From positions 1 to 10,417 of the forward strand of contig VBJT01000022.1 of NCBI GenBank assembly GCA_005880075.1: 10,417 bases of DNA. The letters are read 5' to 3'. The stretch is from Chloroflexota bacterium (lineage in GTDB: Bacteria; Chloroflexota; Dehalococcoidia; SM23-28-2; RBG-16-64-32). The position numbers were made by a program, and so were the translations under genes. Position 1 is the stretch's first letter, and the number at the start of each line of letters is the position of its first letter. The notes beneath the pieces were generated by a model, which had not been told where the DNA came from, searched no databases, and saw only the letters and a list, made by a program, of their open reading frames with translations. This document shows, piece after piece, positions 1 to 6,830 of this stretch.

Positions 1-1
1 G

Positions 2-88
2 AGGTCCGGGGCAGTGGCGCTCGCGCTGTCTGCGGCGGCCGTGGGCGGCCTGGCGGCCGTACAGGCTCTGCGCAGGCGGCGTCGCTAG
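2..88 (+). CDS. C-terminal tail of a membrane-anchored protein (partial at left edge)
   Basis: The frame starting at base 2 is open from the window edge to a TAG at 86-88. It encodes 28 residues: a run of Ala, Gly, Val and Leu with no charge (GAVALALSAAAVGGLAAV, about residues 3-20) followed by QALRRRRR and the stop. A hydrophobic helix followed by an arginine cluster is the usual form of a C-terminal membrane anchor with its basic end in the cytoplasm. Almost every codon ends in G or C, which fits real coding sequence here. The body of the protein lies outside the window, so its function cannot be named. It converges on the darA unit. An alternative is a chance open frame in GC-rich DNA, but the anchor-like composition argues against that. 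Confidence 0.5.
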   Translation, partial: RSGAVALALSAAAVGGLAAVQALRRRRR

Positions 89-175
89 CGGGTGAGGGAG
101 CTTTCGGGGCTGCCGGTGCGGGTGTAGTCGTCGGGGCGCTCGTCGAAAGCGGGGGCGCGATCAGGGGGTGCGGCG

Positions 176-517
176 CTAGGTCTTGAGGAAGCGCTCGACG
201 GGGAGGACGAAGACGGTGGCGCCGCCGACGCGGATCTCGATGGGCTCGCGCGGCAGGGCGGCGTCTGGAAACGGCGTCGCCTGCGCCGGCAGATATTCGG
301 TGCGCGGCCGGCACTCCGTGCGGATGATGCCGAGGACGAGCTCAACGTCGCCGGCGCCGACGCCGGACAGGATCGTCGCGCTGCCCTTGCGCAGAAAACC
401 GCCAGTGCTGCTTACCTTGGTCGCAGGATAGCCGCGATCGACCAGTTTGCCGATAAGTAAGTCCGCTTCGTCGTCATCGGTGATAACGATAACGAGCTTT
501 TGCGGAATAGTGTTCAA
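176..517 (-). CDS. darA: DarA/PstA-type cyclic-di-AMP receptor (PII-like fold)
   Basis: The 113-residue protein matches the DarA/PstA (formerly YaaQ, DUF970) family over its full length. KLVIVITDDDEADLLIGKLV (7-26) is the first strand and helix; the signature ATK at 32-34 followed by STGGFLRKG (37-45) forms the nucleotide-binding region; RVGGATVFVLPVERF (96-110) is the last strand pair. The family forms trimers in the cytoplasm that bind c-di-AMP; their downstream targets are mostly unknown. Family members are about 105-115 residues, so this one is complete. The start is a TTG (515-517): an in-frame TGA lies upstream, there is no ATG or GTG between, and no clear Shine-Dalgarno site is seen. 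It lies 34 bp behind the YtxH-like gene on the same strand, so the two are probably co-transcribed. A coding-like stretch in another frame follows the stop (see findings). Confidence 0.93.
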   Translation of the reverse strand: MNTIPQKLVIVITDDDEADLLIGKLVDRGYPATKVSSTGGFLRKGSATILSGVGAGDVELVLGIIRTECRPRTEYLPAQATPFPDAALPREPIEIRVGGATVFVLPVERFLKT

Positions 518-551
518 GGGCGCTCGATAACCCGCTCGCAGCGTTCAGAGC

Positions 552-707
552 TCAGACGGTCTCTTCCAAGTCGTCGATCTCTTCGCCGCCGCCCTGTACG
601 CGCTCGCGGAGGGCGCGCCGCGTCTCGCTTCCCGGCTGTGGCGCAACGAGCAGCCCGACGGCAGCGCCCATGGCGACACCAAGGAGCAAACCAATCAGGA
701 ACCGCAT
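552..707 (-). CDS. YtxH-like small membrane protein (51 aa)
   Basis: This short frame starts at ATG 705-707 and ends at TGA 552-554. The product opens with MRFLIGLLLGVAMGAAVGLL, a glycine-rich hydrophobic segment, followed by VAPQPGSETRRALRERV and an acidic tail (EEIDDLEETV). The order 'hydrophobic GxxxG helix, APxxGxETR, amphipathic charged helix' is characteristic of YtxH-domain (Gas-vesicle/YtxH-like) proteins, which are usually about 90-130 residues; this one is a minimal version. The ribosome site GGAGG (about 714-718 on the complement) lies about 6 bases before the ATG, which supports this start over the overlapping frame that begins at 720. A SigA-like promoter lies about 50 bases upstream. 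It heads a likely two-gene unit with darA. The cellular role of YtxH proteins is poorly known; they are linked to stress and to the envelope. Confidence 0.8.
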   Translation of the reverse strand: MRFLIGLLLGVAMGAAVGLLVAPQPGSETRRALRERVQGGGEEIDDLEETV

Positions 708-758
708 GACGGACCTCCATTCACGCTGGAGAACGTTAAAATCGCTGAGGCCAGCCCG

Positions 759-789
759 ATGCTAGCACACGGTGGGCAACGGGTGTCAA
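759..789 (-). promoter_or_regulatory. SigA-type promoter of the ytxH-like/darA unit
   Basis: On the minus strand there is a perfect -35 box TTGACA (784-789) and, 19 bases on, a -10 box TAGCAT (759-764) preceded by TGC, which makes it an extended -10 (TGnTAGCAT). The 19-base spacer is a little long, which the extended -10 may compensate. Transcription would begin near 752, giving a leader of about 45 bases before the 51-aa gene. The 206-bp divergent gap between 707 and 914 holds this promoter and the two ribosome sites; I see no equally good promoter for the plus-strand gene. Confidence 0.6.
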
Positions 790-913
790 GGAATGGGTCG
801 CTCGTCGCCGGGGCGACTAGACTCCGGCCGGCGCCGGGTGTTTGTATTTGGGTACGGCGAAAGGCGCCGGTGCCACCGGGACGAGAGATCCGGAAAGGGA
901 GAGGAGAATTCCG

Positions 914-1307
914 ATGACAATTCGAGTGGCGGCCAAGATTCCGCTTCATCCAGCCCTCATTCGACATGCGGAGGAACGCGCGCGCGACGTTCAGAACCGA
1001 ATTGCTCGTGAGTGGCATCGAGAGCTTCCCTTATGGCCTGCTGACGATGATCGTCTCGCTGGAGGCCATCTTCCTCAGCACGTTCGTCATGATTTCGCAA
1101 AACCGTGCGGACGAAAAGCGGCAGGCACTGGCGGATGATCAGTGGCAATTGGTGCAACTTGAGCAGAACCAGAACGAGGAACTGATTACGATGTCACATC
1201 AGCTGCTGGACCTCACGAAAGAGGTGCACAGGATGACCAGCAGGGTCCAGGAGTTGGTGCAAGGGCCGGGTGCCGCCCCGGGCGGACAAGGGGCGAGTGA
1301 TCGCTAG
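914..1307 (+). pseudogene. DUF1003 membrane protein gene with internal deletion and frame change
   Basis: Two frames carry the two ends of one DUF1003 protein. From ATG 914 (ribosome site GGGAGAGGAG at 897-906, 7 bases upstream) the frame reads MTIRVAAKIPLHPALIRH and then ARDVQNRIA, ending near 1006; this is the family's N-terminus. From about 1014 the frame shifted by +1 reads GIESFPYGLLTMIVSLEAIF and on through FVMISQNRADEKRQALADDQ and a charged coiled-coil-like tail to TAG 1305-1307. DUF1003 proteins have two membrane helices joined by a short loop before the (D)PxPxxLL..MSQNR motif. Here helix 1 and the loop, roughly 35-40 residues judging from remembered family members, are absent between the two halves. 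The offset means a deletion of 3n+2 bases. As it stands, translation from 914 runs out of frame to a stop near 1138. It could also start at ATG 966 and give a one-helix fragment. True loss and assembly error cannot be separated here. Confidence 0.75.
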
Positions 1308-3553
1308 GGAATGAACAGAGGGGCCATCACGAGCGTAATAGTGCTCAGCAACTTGATGAGCACGTGCAGCGACGGGCCCGCTGTATCCTTGAAGGGGTCG
1401 CCCACCGTATCGCCGACGACAGCCGCTTTGTGGGCCTCGGTGCCCTTGCCAAGGACCTCGACCGCGCCCGGGTTAGCGCTTACGGCCTTCAGGTTACCAG
1501 CCTCGATATACTTCTTGGCGTTGTCCCAAGCGCCGCCGACGTTGTTGAAGAACGTCGCGAGGAGGATCCCCGTGATTGTGCCGATCATGAGTAGACCGCT
1601 CACGGCGAGCCAGCCGGAAGCATCGTGGAGCCCGCCGTAATCGGCAGCGCGAACGTAGCGAAAAATCAGTCCGACGGCGATCGGCGTGCCGACGGCCAGA
1701 ATGCCGGGAGCGATCATGTTGCGCAGGGCGGCGCGAGCCGTGATGTCGACTGCGCGGCCGTAGTCCGGGCGGGAGGTACCCGCCATGATCCCCGGGTCCT
1801 CGCGGAACTGACGCCGGACTTCCTGGATGATGTCCTGAGCGGCGGAGCTCACAGCCCGTATGGCGAGAGACGAAAAGACGAAGACGAGCATCCCTCCGAT
1901 AAGGGCTCCAACGAAGACGTCCACGTTCGATATGTCGATCGGCAATCCTTCATTCAGTGGAATGGAGAGACGCTCCTTTACCTTGTCGAGGAAGGCGCTG
2001 AAGAGAAGGAAGGCGGCAAGCCCGGCCGAGGCGACGGCGTAGCCCTTGGTCAACGCCTTGGTCGTGTTGCCGACGGAATCCAGCGAGTCGGTGATGTGGC
2101 GGGCGCTCTCGGGCGCGCCGGACATTTCCGTGATGCCGCCGGCGTTGTCTGTGATCGGCCCGAAGGTGTCCATCGAGAGGATGTAAGCAGCGGACATGAG
2201 CATGCCCATAGTGGCGACGGCCGTGCCGAAAACGCCAGTCGTGAAGCCGCCGACGCCGGGGATGTCGGCCCGCGAGCCGAGGGCGAAGGATGCGACGAGC
2301 GCGATGCCGATGGCGATGGCGGTGGCGGCGGTGGTCTCCATGCCGACGGCGGTGCCGGTGATGATGTTTGTCGCGGGGCCGGTGCGAGAGGCGTCGGCGA
2401 TGTCCTGGACGGGACGCCAGCCACCGGAGGTGTAGTACTGAGTGATGTAGACGAAGGCGATTCCCGTGCCGATGCCGATGAGGCCGCAGAAGAAGAACCA
2501 GTACCATTCATCGCCCAGCATCACAATCGTCGCTATGAACAGACCGACCACAGAGAGCGCTGAGACGATGTAGTAGCCGTAGTTCAGGGGGGTCATTGGG
2601 TCTTGCTGGCCGTCGTCGCGGGCGAAGAGAGGCACCGAAGTGAGCCCGGCGATCGTCGCGAAGATACCGAACGAGCGGAGGACGAGCGGGAAGACGACCC
2701 ATTGGAGGTCGCCGGTGACTTTGTAGATGGCGACGCCGAGGATCATAGCGCCGATGTTTTCGGCCGACATGGACTCGAAGAGGTCCGCGCCGCGGCCCGC
2801 GCAGTCGCCGACGTTGTCGCCGACAAGGTCGGCCACCACGGCGGCGTTGCGGGGGTCGTCCTCGGGGATGCCGGCCTCGACCTTTCCGACGAGGTCAGCC
2901 CCCACGTCGGCGGCCTTGGTATAAATGCCACCGCCGAGCTGGGCGAACAGCGCCACGAAGCTGGCGCCGAAGCCGAAGCCGACGATGAGGAAGGGCGTGA
3001 TCGCCTCGGAGTTGCCCAGCACTTTGCTATAAATGAAGTAGATGCTTGAGACGCCGAGCAGGCTGAGCGCGACGACGAGGAAGCCCGATACGGCACCGCC
3101 GCGCAGCGAGACGGTGATCGCCTCGCGAAGGCTGCGGGTCGCGGCGGAGGCGGTTCGCGAGTTCGAGCGAACCGAGATGTACATTCCAATGTAGCCGGCG
3201 AGGGCGGAGCAGGCGGCGCCGACGATGAAGGCGATGCCGGTGAGAAGCCCTTCCTCCCACTGGCCGACCTCCTTCTTGCCGTAAGTGACAGAGCCGGCGC
3301 TCGCAATGATTTCCTTGACGCCATCGGAGACCGCGCCCACGACCAGCGCAATGACGACGGCGGTAACGATGGCCAGCATCGCGATGGTGCCGTACTGCCT
3401 TCGCAGGAAAGCCATCGCGCCCTCGAAGATCATTGAGGCGACGTCCTGCATCTCAGGAGTTCCGGTGTCCCGGCGCAGTACGTCCCACGTAAGGAAGGCC
3501 GCGTAGAAAACGGCGGCCAGGCCGGCCACCGGAATGAGCCAGATCAGTTCCAT
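1304..3553 (-). CDS. hppA: K+-independent membrane-bound proton-pumping pyrophosphatase
   Basis: The 749-residue protein is a complete membrane pyrophosphatase, an integral cytoplasmic-membrane enzyme (about 16 helices in this family) that couples PPi hydrolysis to ion pumping. The catalytic signature is intact: DVGADLVGKVEAGIPEDDPR (217-236), GDNVGDCAGRGADLFE (245-260), FGPITDNAGGI (464-474) and GDTVGDPFKDTAGPSLH (714-730). These hold the Asp residues that bind Mg-PPi. In GNTTKALTKG (495-504) the Lys at 499 and Thr at 502 are the residues that mark the K+-independent, H+-pumping subfamily; K+-dependent enzymes have Ala there. The start ATG 3551-3553 gives the expected short hydrophobic N-terminus, but no good Shine-Dalgarno site or promoter is seen ahead of it. 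Its TAG overlaps the stop of the convergent DUF1003 gene. It is divergent from the acyl-CoA synthetase, whose reaction makes PPi. Confidence 0.97.
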   Translation of the reverse strand: MELIWLIPVAGLAAVFYAAFLTWDVLRRDTGTPEMQDVASMIFEGAMAFLRRQYGTIAMLAIVTAVVIALVVGAVSDGVKEIIASAGSVTYGKKEVGQWEEGLLTGIAFIVGAACSALAGYIGMYISVRSNSRTASAATRSLREAITVSLRGGAVSGFLVVALSLLGVSSIYFIYSKVLGNSEAITPFLIVGFGFGASFVALFAQLGGGIYTKAADVGADLVGKVEAGIPEDDPRNAAVVADLVGDNVGDCAGRGADLFESMSAENIGAMILGVAIYKVTGDLQWVVFPLVLRSFGIFATIAGLTSVPLFARDDGQQDPMTPLNYGYYIVSALSVVGLFIATIVMLGDEWYWFFFCGLIGIGTGIAFVYITQYYTSGGWRPVQDIADASRTGPATNIITGTAVGMETTAATAIAIGIALVASFALGSRADIPGVGGFTTGVFGTAVATMGMLMSAAYILSMDTFGPITDNAGGITEMSGAPESARHITDSLDSVGNTTKALTKGYAVASAGLAAFLLFSAFLDKVKERLSIPLNEGLPIDISNVDVFVGALIGGMLVFVFSSLAIRAVSSAAQDIIQEVRRQFREDPGIMAGTSRPDYGRAVDITARAALRNMIAPGILAVGTPIAVGLIFRYVRAADYGGLHDASGWLAVSGLLMIGTITGILLATFFNNVGGAWDNAKKYIEAGNLKAVSANPGAVEVLGKGTEAHKAAVVGDTVGDPFKDTAGPSLHVLIKLLSTITLVMAPLFIP

Positions 3554-3612
3554 ATGTGTCTAACAAGGAGCAAGCCAGGAGAGTGGAGGTCAGAGCCGGT
3601 CGTTGCACGGCG

Positions 3613-3641
3613 TTGACAATGGGGGTGGGGAGGCGTAGTTT
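3613..3641 (+). promoter_or_regulatory. SigA-type promoter of the acyl-CoA synthetase gene
   Basis: A perfect -35 box TTGACA (3613-3618) is followed after exactly 17 bases by TAGTTT (3636-3641), which matches TATAAT at 4 of 6 positions. Transcription would start near 3648, leaving a leader of about 42 bases with the ribosome site AAAGGGAG at 3675-3682. The 136-bp gap between hppA and this gene is divergent; only this plus-strand promoter is convincing in it. Confidence 0.62.
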
Positions 3642-3689
3642 CGTGGACACTTGGACCGTTGTTCGCGGACGCACAAAGGGAGTTTCATC

Positions 3690-5307
3690 ATGGGTCTTTG
3701 CAAGTCATACGTTTGCGGCGCGGGCGCTTCGCCGTTGTCTGGACAAACGATCGGGGAATACCTGGCGTCCGTAATTGCGCGGCAGCCCGAGGCGGAGGCG
3801 CTGGTCTCGCGTCACCAGGGAGCGCGGCTCACCTATGGTGAGCTAGGGCGGGAAGTCGAGAAAGTCGCCCGGGGGTTGCTCGGGCTCGGGATCGAGAAGG
3901 GCGACCGCGTGGGAATCTGGTCGCCCACGCGGGTGGAGTGGACGCTGCTGCAGTTCGCGACGGCGCGGGTGGGGGCGGTTCTCGTCAACATCAACCCGGC
4001 TTACCGGGCGGGAGAGATGGCATATGCGGTAAACCAGTCCGGGCTGCGGTTGCTCGTGACGGCGCCTGCTTTCAAGACTTCAGACTACCTGGCGCGGATC
4101 GATGAGGTGCGCGATCAACTTCCCCGACTTGTGGCACGAGATGCTCGCGGCGGGCGAGAACGTGAGAGCGGAGGACGTGCAGAGGAGAGAGGCGCTGCTG
4201 GACGCGGATGACCCGATCAACATCCAGTACACAAGCGGCACTACCGGCAATCCCAAGGGCGCGACCTTAACGCACCACAATATTCTGAACAACGCCCGCT
4301 CGCTCGCGGAGCTGCTCCGCTATACGGCCGCGGACCGCGTTTGCATTCCGGTACCGCTCTATCACTGCTTCGGGATGGGCGTTGGGAATCTGGGGTGCGT
4401 AACATCGGGGGCGACAATGGTCTACCCTGCGGAGTCGTTCGAGCCGCTGGCGACGCTGGAGGCGATCGCGGAGGAACACTGCACCAGCATCTATGGCGTG
4501 CCGACGATGTTCATCGCGCAGCTCGAGCACCCGCGGTTCGCCGAATTCGACCTGACGTCGCTACGGACGGGGATCATGGCCGGCGCACCCTGCCCGATCG
4601 AAGTCATGAAGCGCGTGATCAATGAGATGCACGCGAGCGAGGTCTGCATCGGTTACGGCATGACCGAGACGGCGCCGGTCTCGTTTCTAACGCGGCCGGA
4701 GGATAGCGTGGACCGGCGGGTAAGCACGGTGGGTACCGTCCTGCCGCACGTCGAGGCGAAGATCATGGACCCGGCGACGGGCCTTACGGCGACAACCGGC
4801 ACGCCGGGCGAAGTCTGCACGCGCGGCTATCTGGTGATGCAGGGCTACTGGGAGAACCTCGAGGCGACCGCCGAAGCGGTCGACCGCGCCGGCTGGATGC
4901 ACACGGGCGACCTTGGGACCATTGACGGGGACGGCTACCTGAATATCGTCGGACGGATCAAGGACATGGTCATCCGAGGCGGCGAGAACCTTTATCCGGT
5001 CGAGATCGAGGAGGTGATCTTCCAGCACCCGGCCGTGGCGAGCGCGCAGGTGATCGGTGTGCCGGACGAGCGCATGGGCGACGAGCTGATGGCGTGGGTA
5101 GTCGTTCGCGAGGGTGGCATTCTTACCGAAGACGAACTCAAGGACTTCTGTAGGGACAGAATCGCCCACTTCAAGGTGCCGCGGTACGTGAAATTCGTGG
5201 AAGAGTACCCGATGACCGTCACCGGCAAGGTGCAGAAGTTCTTGATGCGGCAGATGGCCATCGAGGAACTGGGTCTGGAGATGGCCGCGGCGGTCCCTAC
5301 TGCGTAG
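3690..5307 (+). pseudogene. Fatty-acyl-CoA synthetase (AMP-binding), interrupted by a frame change near 4126-4131
   Basis: The product belongs to the ANL superfamily of acyl-adenylate/thioester enzymes, which turn a carboxylic acid, ATP and CoA into acyl-CoA, AMP and PPi. The first frame starts at ATG 3690 (ribosome site AAAGGGAG 7 bases upstream) and gives about 147 residues of N-terminal domain (LTYGELGREVEKVARGLLGL, VNINPAYRAGEM, FKTSDYLARIDEVRDQLPRL). Homology then continues one base out of phase from about 4126: DLWHEMLAAGENV, the ATP-binding YTSGTTGNPKGATLTHHN (from 4228), YGMTETAPVSF, HTGDLGTIDGDGYLNIVGRI, KDMVIRGGENLYPVEIEE and the C-terminal catalytic lysine region YPMTVTGKVQKFLMRQ. 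Relatives normally have some 15-20 residues between LPxL and the W-E-LLAAGE segment; these are missing, so this is a 3n+2-base deletion and not a single-base slip. Translated as is, the first frame ends near 4211 without the ATP site. It could be a pseudogene or an assembly error. It converges on the crotonase with a 3-bp gap. Confidence 0.85.
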
Positions 5308-5310
5308 AGT

Positions 5311-6108
5311 CTAGCGTGGGAACCGCGAGAAGTCAGGCTCGCGGCGCTCGAGGAAGGCGTTCTTGCCTTCGTCTGCCTCGCCGCTGCGGTAAAAGTCGGG
5401 GGTGATTTCGGCGACCCAGTCGCGTCGAGAGGCTTCGCGGAGGGGCTGATAGAGAGTTCGGAAGGAGGCCTTGAGAATCTTGAGGCAGCTCGGGCTCTTG
5501 GCGAGGAGCTCCTCGCACCAGTGGTCGACCTCTTTATCGAGCCTGTCGTGCGGGACGACGGCGTTGACGAGACCCATATCGAGCGCATCGTGGGCGGAGT
5601 AGCGCCGGCAGAGCATCCAGATCTCCTTCGCCTTCTTGGCGCCGACGACGTGGGTGAGATAGGCGACATAGTAACCCGAGGCCGGGCTGCCGACGCGTGG
5701 GCCGACCTGCGCAAAGGTGGCGCGCTCTGAGGCGATCGTGAAGTCGGCGAAGTAGGCGAGGTGGTTGCCCCCGCCGACGGAGAAGCCGTTGACGCGGGCG
5801 ATGACCGGCTTCAGGCAGTCCTCGATGCCAGCATGCGGATCGACAGGGGCCGCTCCGACGGCGCCCTCGCGCTGGACTTCCTGAAGCCAGCGGACGTCGC
5901 CGCCAGCGCAGAAGGCGCGGTCACCGGCCCCGGTGATGACGATGACTCCGACCTCTGGATCGCCGGAGGCCGCTTCGACAGCATCGCGCATTTCCGTCAG
6001 CGTGTGGCCGGTGAAGGCGTTCATCACGTCGGGGCGGTTGATTGTGATCCAGGCGGCGCCGCGTACGCGGTGGTGCTTCTCGTAGAGGATGTCTGTGAAG
6101 TCAGGCAT
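5311..6108 (-). CDS. Crotonase-family enzyme, MenB/BadI-like (enoyl-CoA hydratase/isomerase superfamily)
   Basis: The 265-residue protein is a full-length crotonase. YEKHHRVRGAAWITINRPDV (9-28) starts the fold, AFCAGGD (65-71) and FSVGGGN (109-115) supply the oxyanion hole, and GPRVGSPASGYY (136-147), GAKKAKEIWMLCRRYSA (156-172) and the end KNAFLERREPDFSRFPR (249-265) are typical of the naphthoate synthase (MenB) and ketocyclohexanecarboxyl-CoA hydrolase (BadI) branch. In MenB the motif after the conserved Ser is SFDGG, with a catalytically important Asp; here it is SPASG (141-145), so the Asp is Ala and true MenB activity is doubtful. No other men genes are near. Start ATG 6106-6108 has a good site AAAAGGAG (6116-6123) 7 bases upstream and a TATAAT box behind that. 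Next to an acyl-CoA synthetase, a role in acyl-CoA breakdown of fatty or alicyclic/aromatic acids is likely; the substrate is unknown. Confidence 0.88.
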   Translation of the reverse strand: MPDFTDILYEKHHRVRGAAWITINRPDVMNAFTGHTLTEMRDAVEAASGDPEVGVIVITGAGDRAFCAGGDVRWLQEVQREGAVGAAPVDPHAGIEDCLKPVIARVNGFSVGGGNHLAYFADFTIASERATFAQVGPRVGSPASGYYVAYLTHVVGAKKAKEIWMLCRRYSAHDALDMGLVNAVVPHDRLDKEVDHWCEELLAKSPSCLKILKASFRTLYQPLREASRRDWVAEITPDFYRSGEADEGKNAFLERREPDFSRFPR

Positions 6109-6140
6109 GGGAGCGCTCCTTTTAATCTCGTGTGGTCGCG

Positions 6141-6146
6141 ATTATA
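6141..6146 (-). promoter_or_regulatory. Candidate -10 box for the crotonase gene
   Basis: The minus strand carries a perfect TATAAT between the hydrolase stop (6160) and the crotonase start (6108). A start point near 6134 would give a leader of about 26 bases that includes the AAAAGGAG site. No good -35 box lies 16-18 bases upstream (the hexamer at 17 reads GTACGG), so it is either an activator-dependent promoter or chance. Confidence 0.4.
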
Positions 6147-6159
6147 GCGATGCGGATAC

Positions 6160-6813
6160 TCAGCCGTACGGCCAAGTAGCATGGTCGTGGCTGAAGAAGA
6201 CACGAACTGGTCGAAAGGACTTGAGCTTCTGTATTGACGACTCCTCTTGCTCGGCCTCGAAGTCTGCGGCGGTCTCGGTTACCTGACCGGCGATGACGAC
6301 TGCGCCGTTGTCCGTATCGACAACGACAGACTGGTGGCCGGGCGTGTGGCGCGTCGGGAGGACACGAAGGCCAGGCATCAGCTCGCTGTCTCCGTCTAAT
6401 AGCCGGTAATTGGCGCCCGAGAATTCGACCCAGTGAGGGAGGGTGTACCCCGGCGCACCGGCAGCCTCGTGCTCGCGTCTTTGCACGAGGAGTGGCCGCC
6501 CCGGAAAGAACTGGTTGCCGCCGCAGTGGTCGAAGTGCAGGTGCGTATTAATGATGAGACGGACGTCCTTAGGCGCGAGACCGAGGCCGGCGAGGGCTTC
6601 ATCAAGCGGGTAGCGGACGGGTTTGTAGAGGCGGTCGATGAGTTGGTGCGGCGGGCCGATGCCGGTGTCCACGAGCACAAGACCATCCGGGTGATCGACG
6701 AGAAACGCGAAAACGGGTCCGGTCTCACAATAGCGAGGGTGGCCCTCGGGATAGATGAGGTCAGCGAGGCGGAGTGGGTAGACGGCGGTCGGCGACCGTG
6801 GGGCGGGTGGCAT
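6160..6813 (-). CDS. Metallo-beta-lactamase-fold hydrolase (AHL-lactonase/glyoxalase II-like)
   Basis: This 217-residue protein has the metallo-beta-lactamase fold. VFAFLVDHPDGLVLVDTGIG (34-53) is the opening strand pair, NTHLHFDHCGGN (89-100) is the HxHxDH zinc motif (His91, His93, Asp95, His96), TPGHQSVVV (157-165) gives His160, and FFSHDHATW (206-214) gives the last metal His209. The order and spacing fit the N-acyl-homoserine-lactonase-like group. The bridging metal Asp usually found in this region is replaced by Gln177 (VIAGQVTE); I recall GQ at this site in some relatives, so it may be a natural variant with altered metal binding. The start is set at ATG 6811-6813 because the frame upstream runs through the tRNA gene, and the peptide GSNPAGG it would give is only a readout of the tRNA T arm. 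There is no clear Shine-Dalgarno site. The start lies 17 bases after tRNA-Glu on the same strand. Confidence 0.85.
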   Translation of the reverse strand: MPPAPRSPTAVYPLRLADLIYPEGHPRYCETGPVFAFLVDHPDGLVLVDTGIGPPHQLIDRLYKPVRYPLDEALAGLGLAPKDVRLIINTHLHFDHCGGNQFFPGRPLLVQRREHEAAGAPGYTLPHWVEFSGANYRLLDGDSELMPGLRVLPTRHTPGHQSVVVDTDNGAVVIAGQVTETAADFEAEQEESSIQKLKSFRPVRVFFSHDHATWPYG

Positions 6814-6830
6814 GGGTGCTAATGGGTGCC

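Noticed and set aside
100..150. Inverted repeat gctttcg (100-106) and cgaaagc (144-150) between the convergent genes
   Set aside because: Only 7 bp with a 37-base loop and no T run on either side; not a credible terminator.
514..720. A 68-codon minus-strand frame starting at 720
   Set aside because: It overlaps the YtxH-like gene in another frame, is Arg/Ala/Cys-rich, and its start lies within the ribosome site used by the 51-aa gene.
867..879. Perfect 13-base palindrome ccggtg-c-caccgg upstream of the DUF1003 gene
   Set aside because: Possible operator, but short palindromes of this kind are common in GC-rich DNA, it cannot form a hairpin loop, and no promoter is placed next to it.
772..1138. 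Plus-strand frames starting at 772 and at 842
   Set aside because: The 772 frame has no protein-like content. The 842 start is upstream of the true ATG 914, which has the ribosome site; the part of that frame after about 1007 is out of frame with DUF1003.
1625..2563. A 312-codon plus-strand open frame inside hppA
   Set aside because: It is the antisense shadow of hppA: rich in Gly, Asp, Glu and Arg, without domain likeness, while the minus strand is an unmistakable pyrophosphatase over the same bases.
3554..3689. A minus-strand promoter for hppA
   Set aside because: TTGTCA lies on the minus strand at about 3613-3619, but nothing resembling a -10 box follows at 16-18 bases; no promoter could be assigned.
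4102..4104. ATG as an independent start of the second acyl-CoA synthetase fragment
   Set aside because: No ribosome site precedes it, and the first residues (MRCAIN) are the out-of-frame reading of the upstream half; a protein lacking the N-terminal domain would be unlikely to work.
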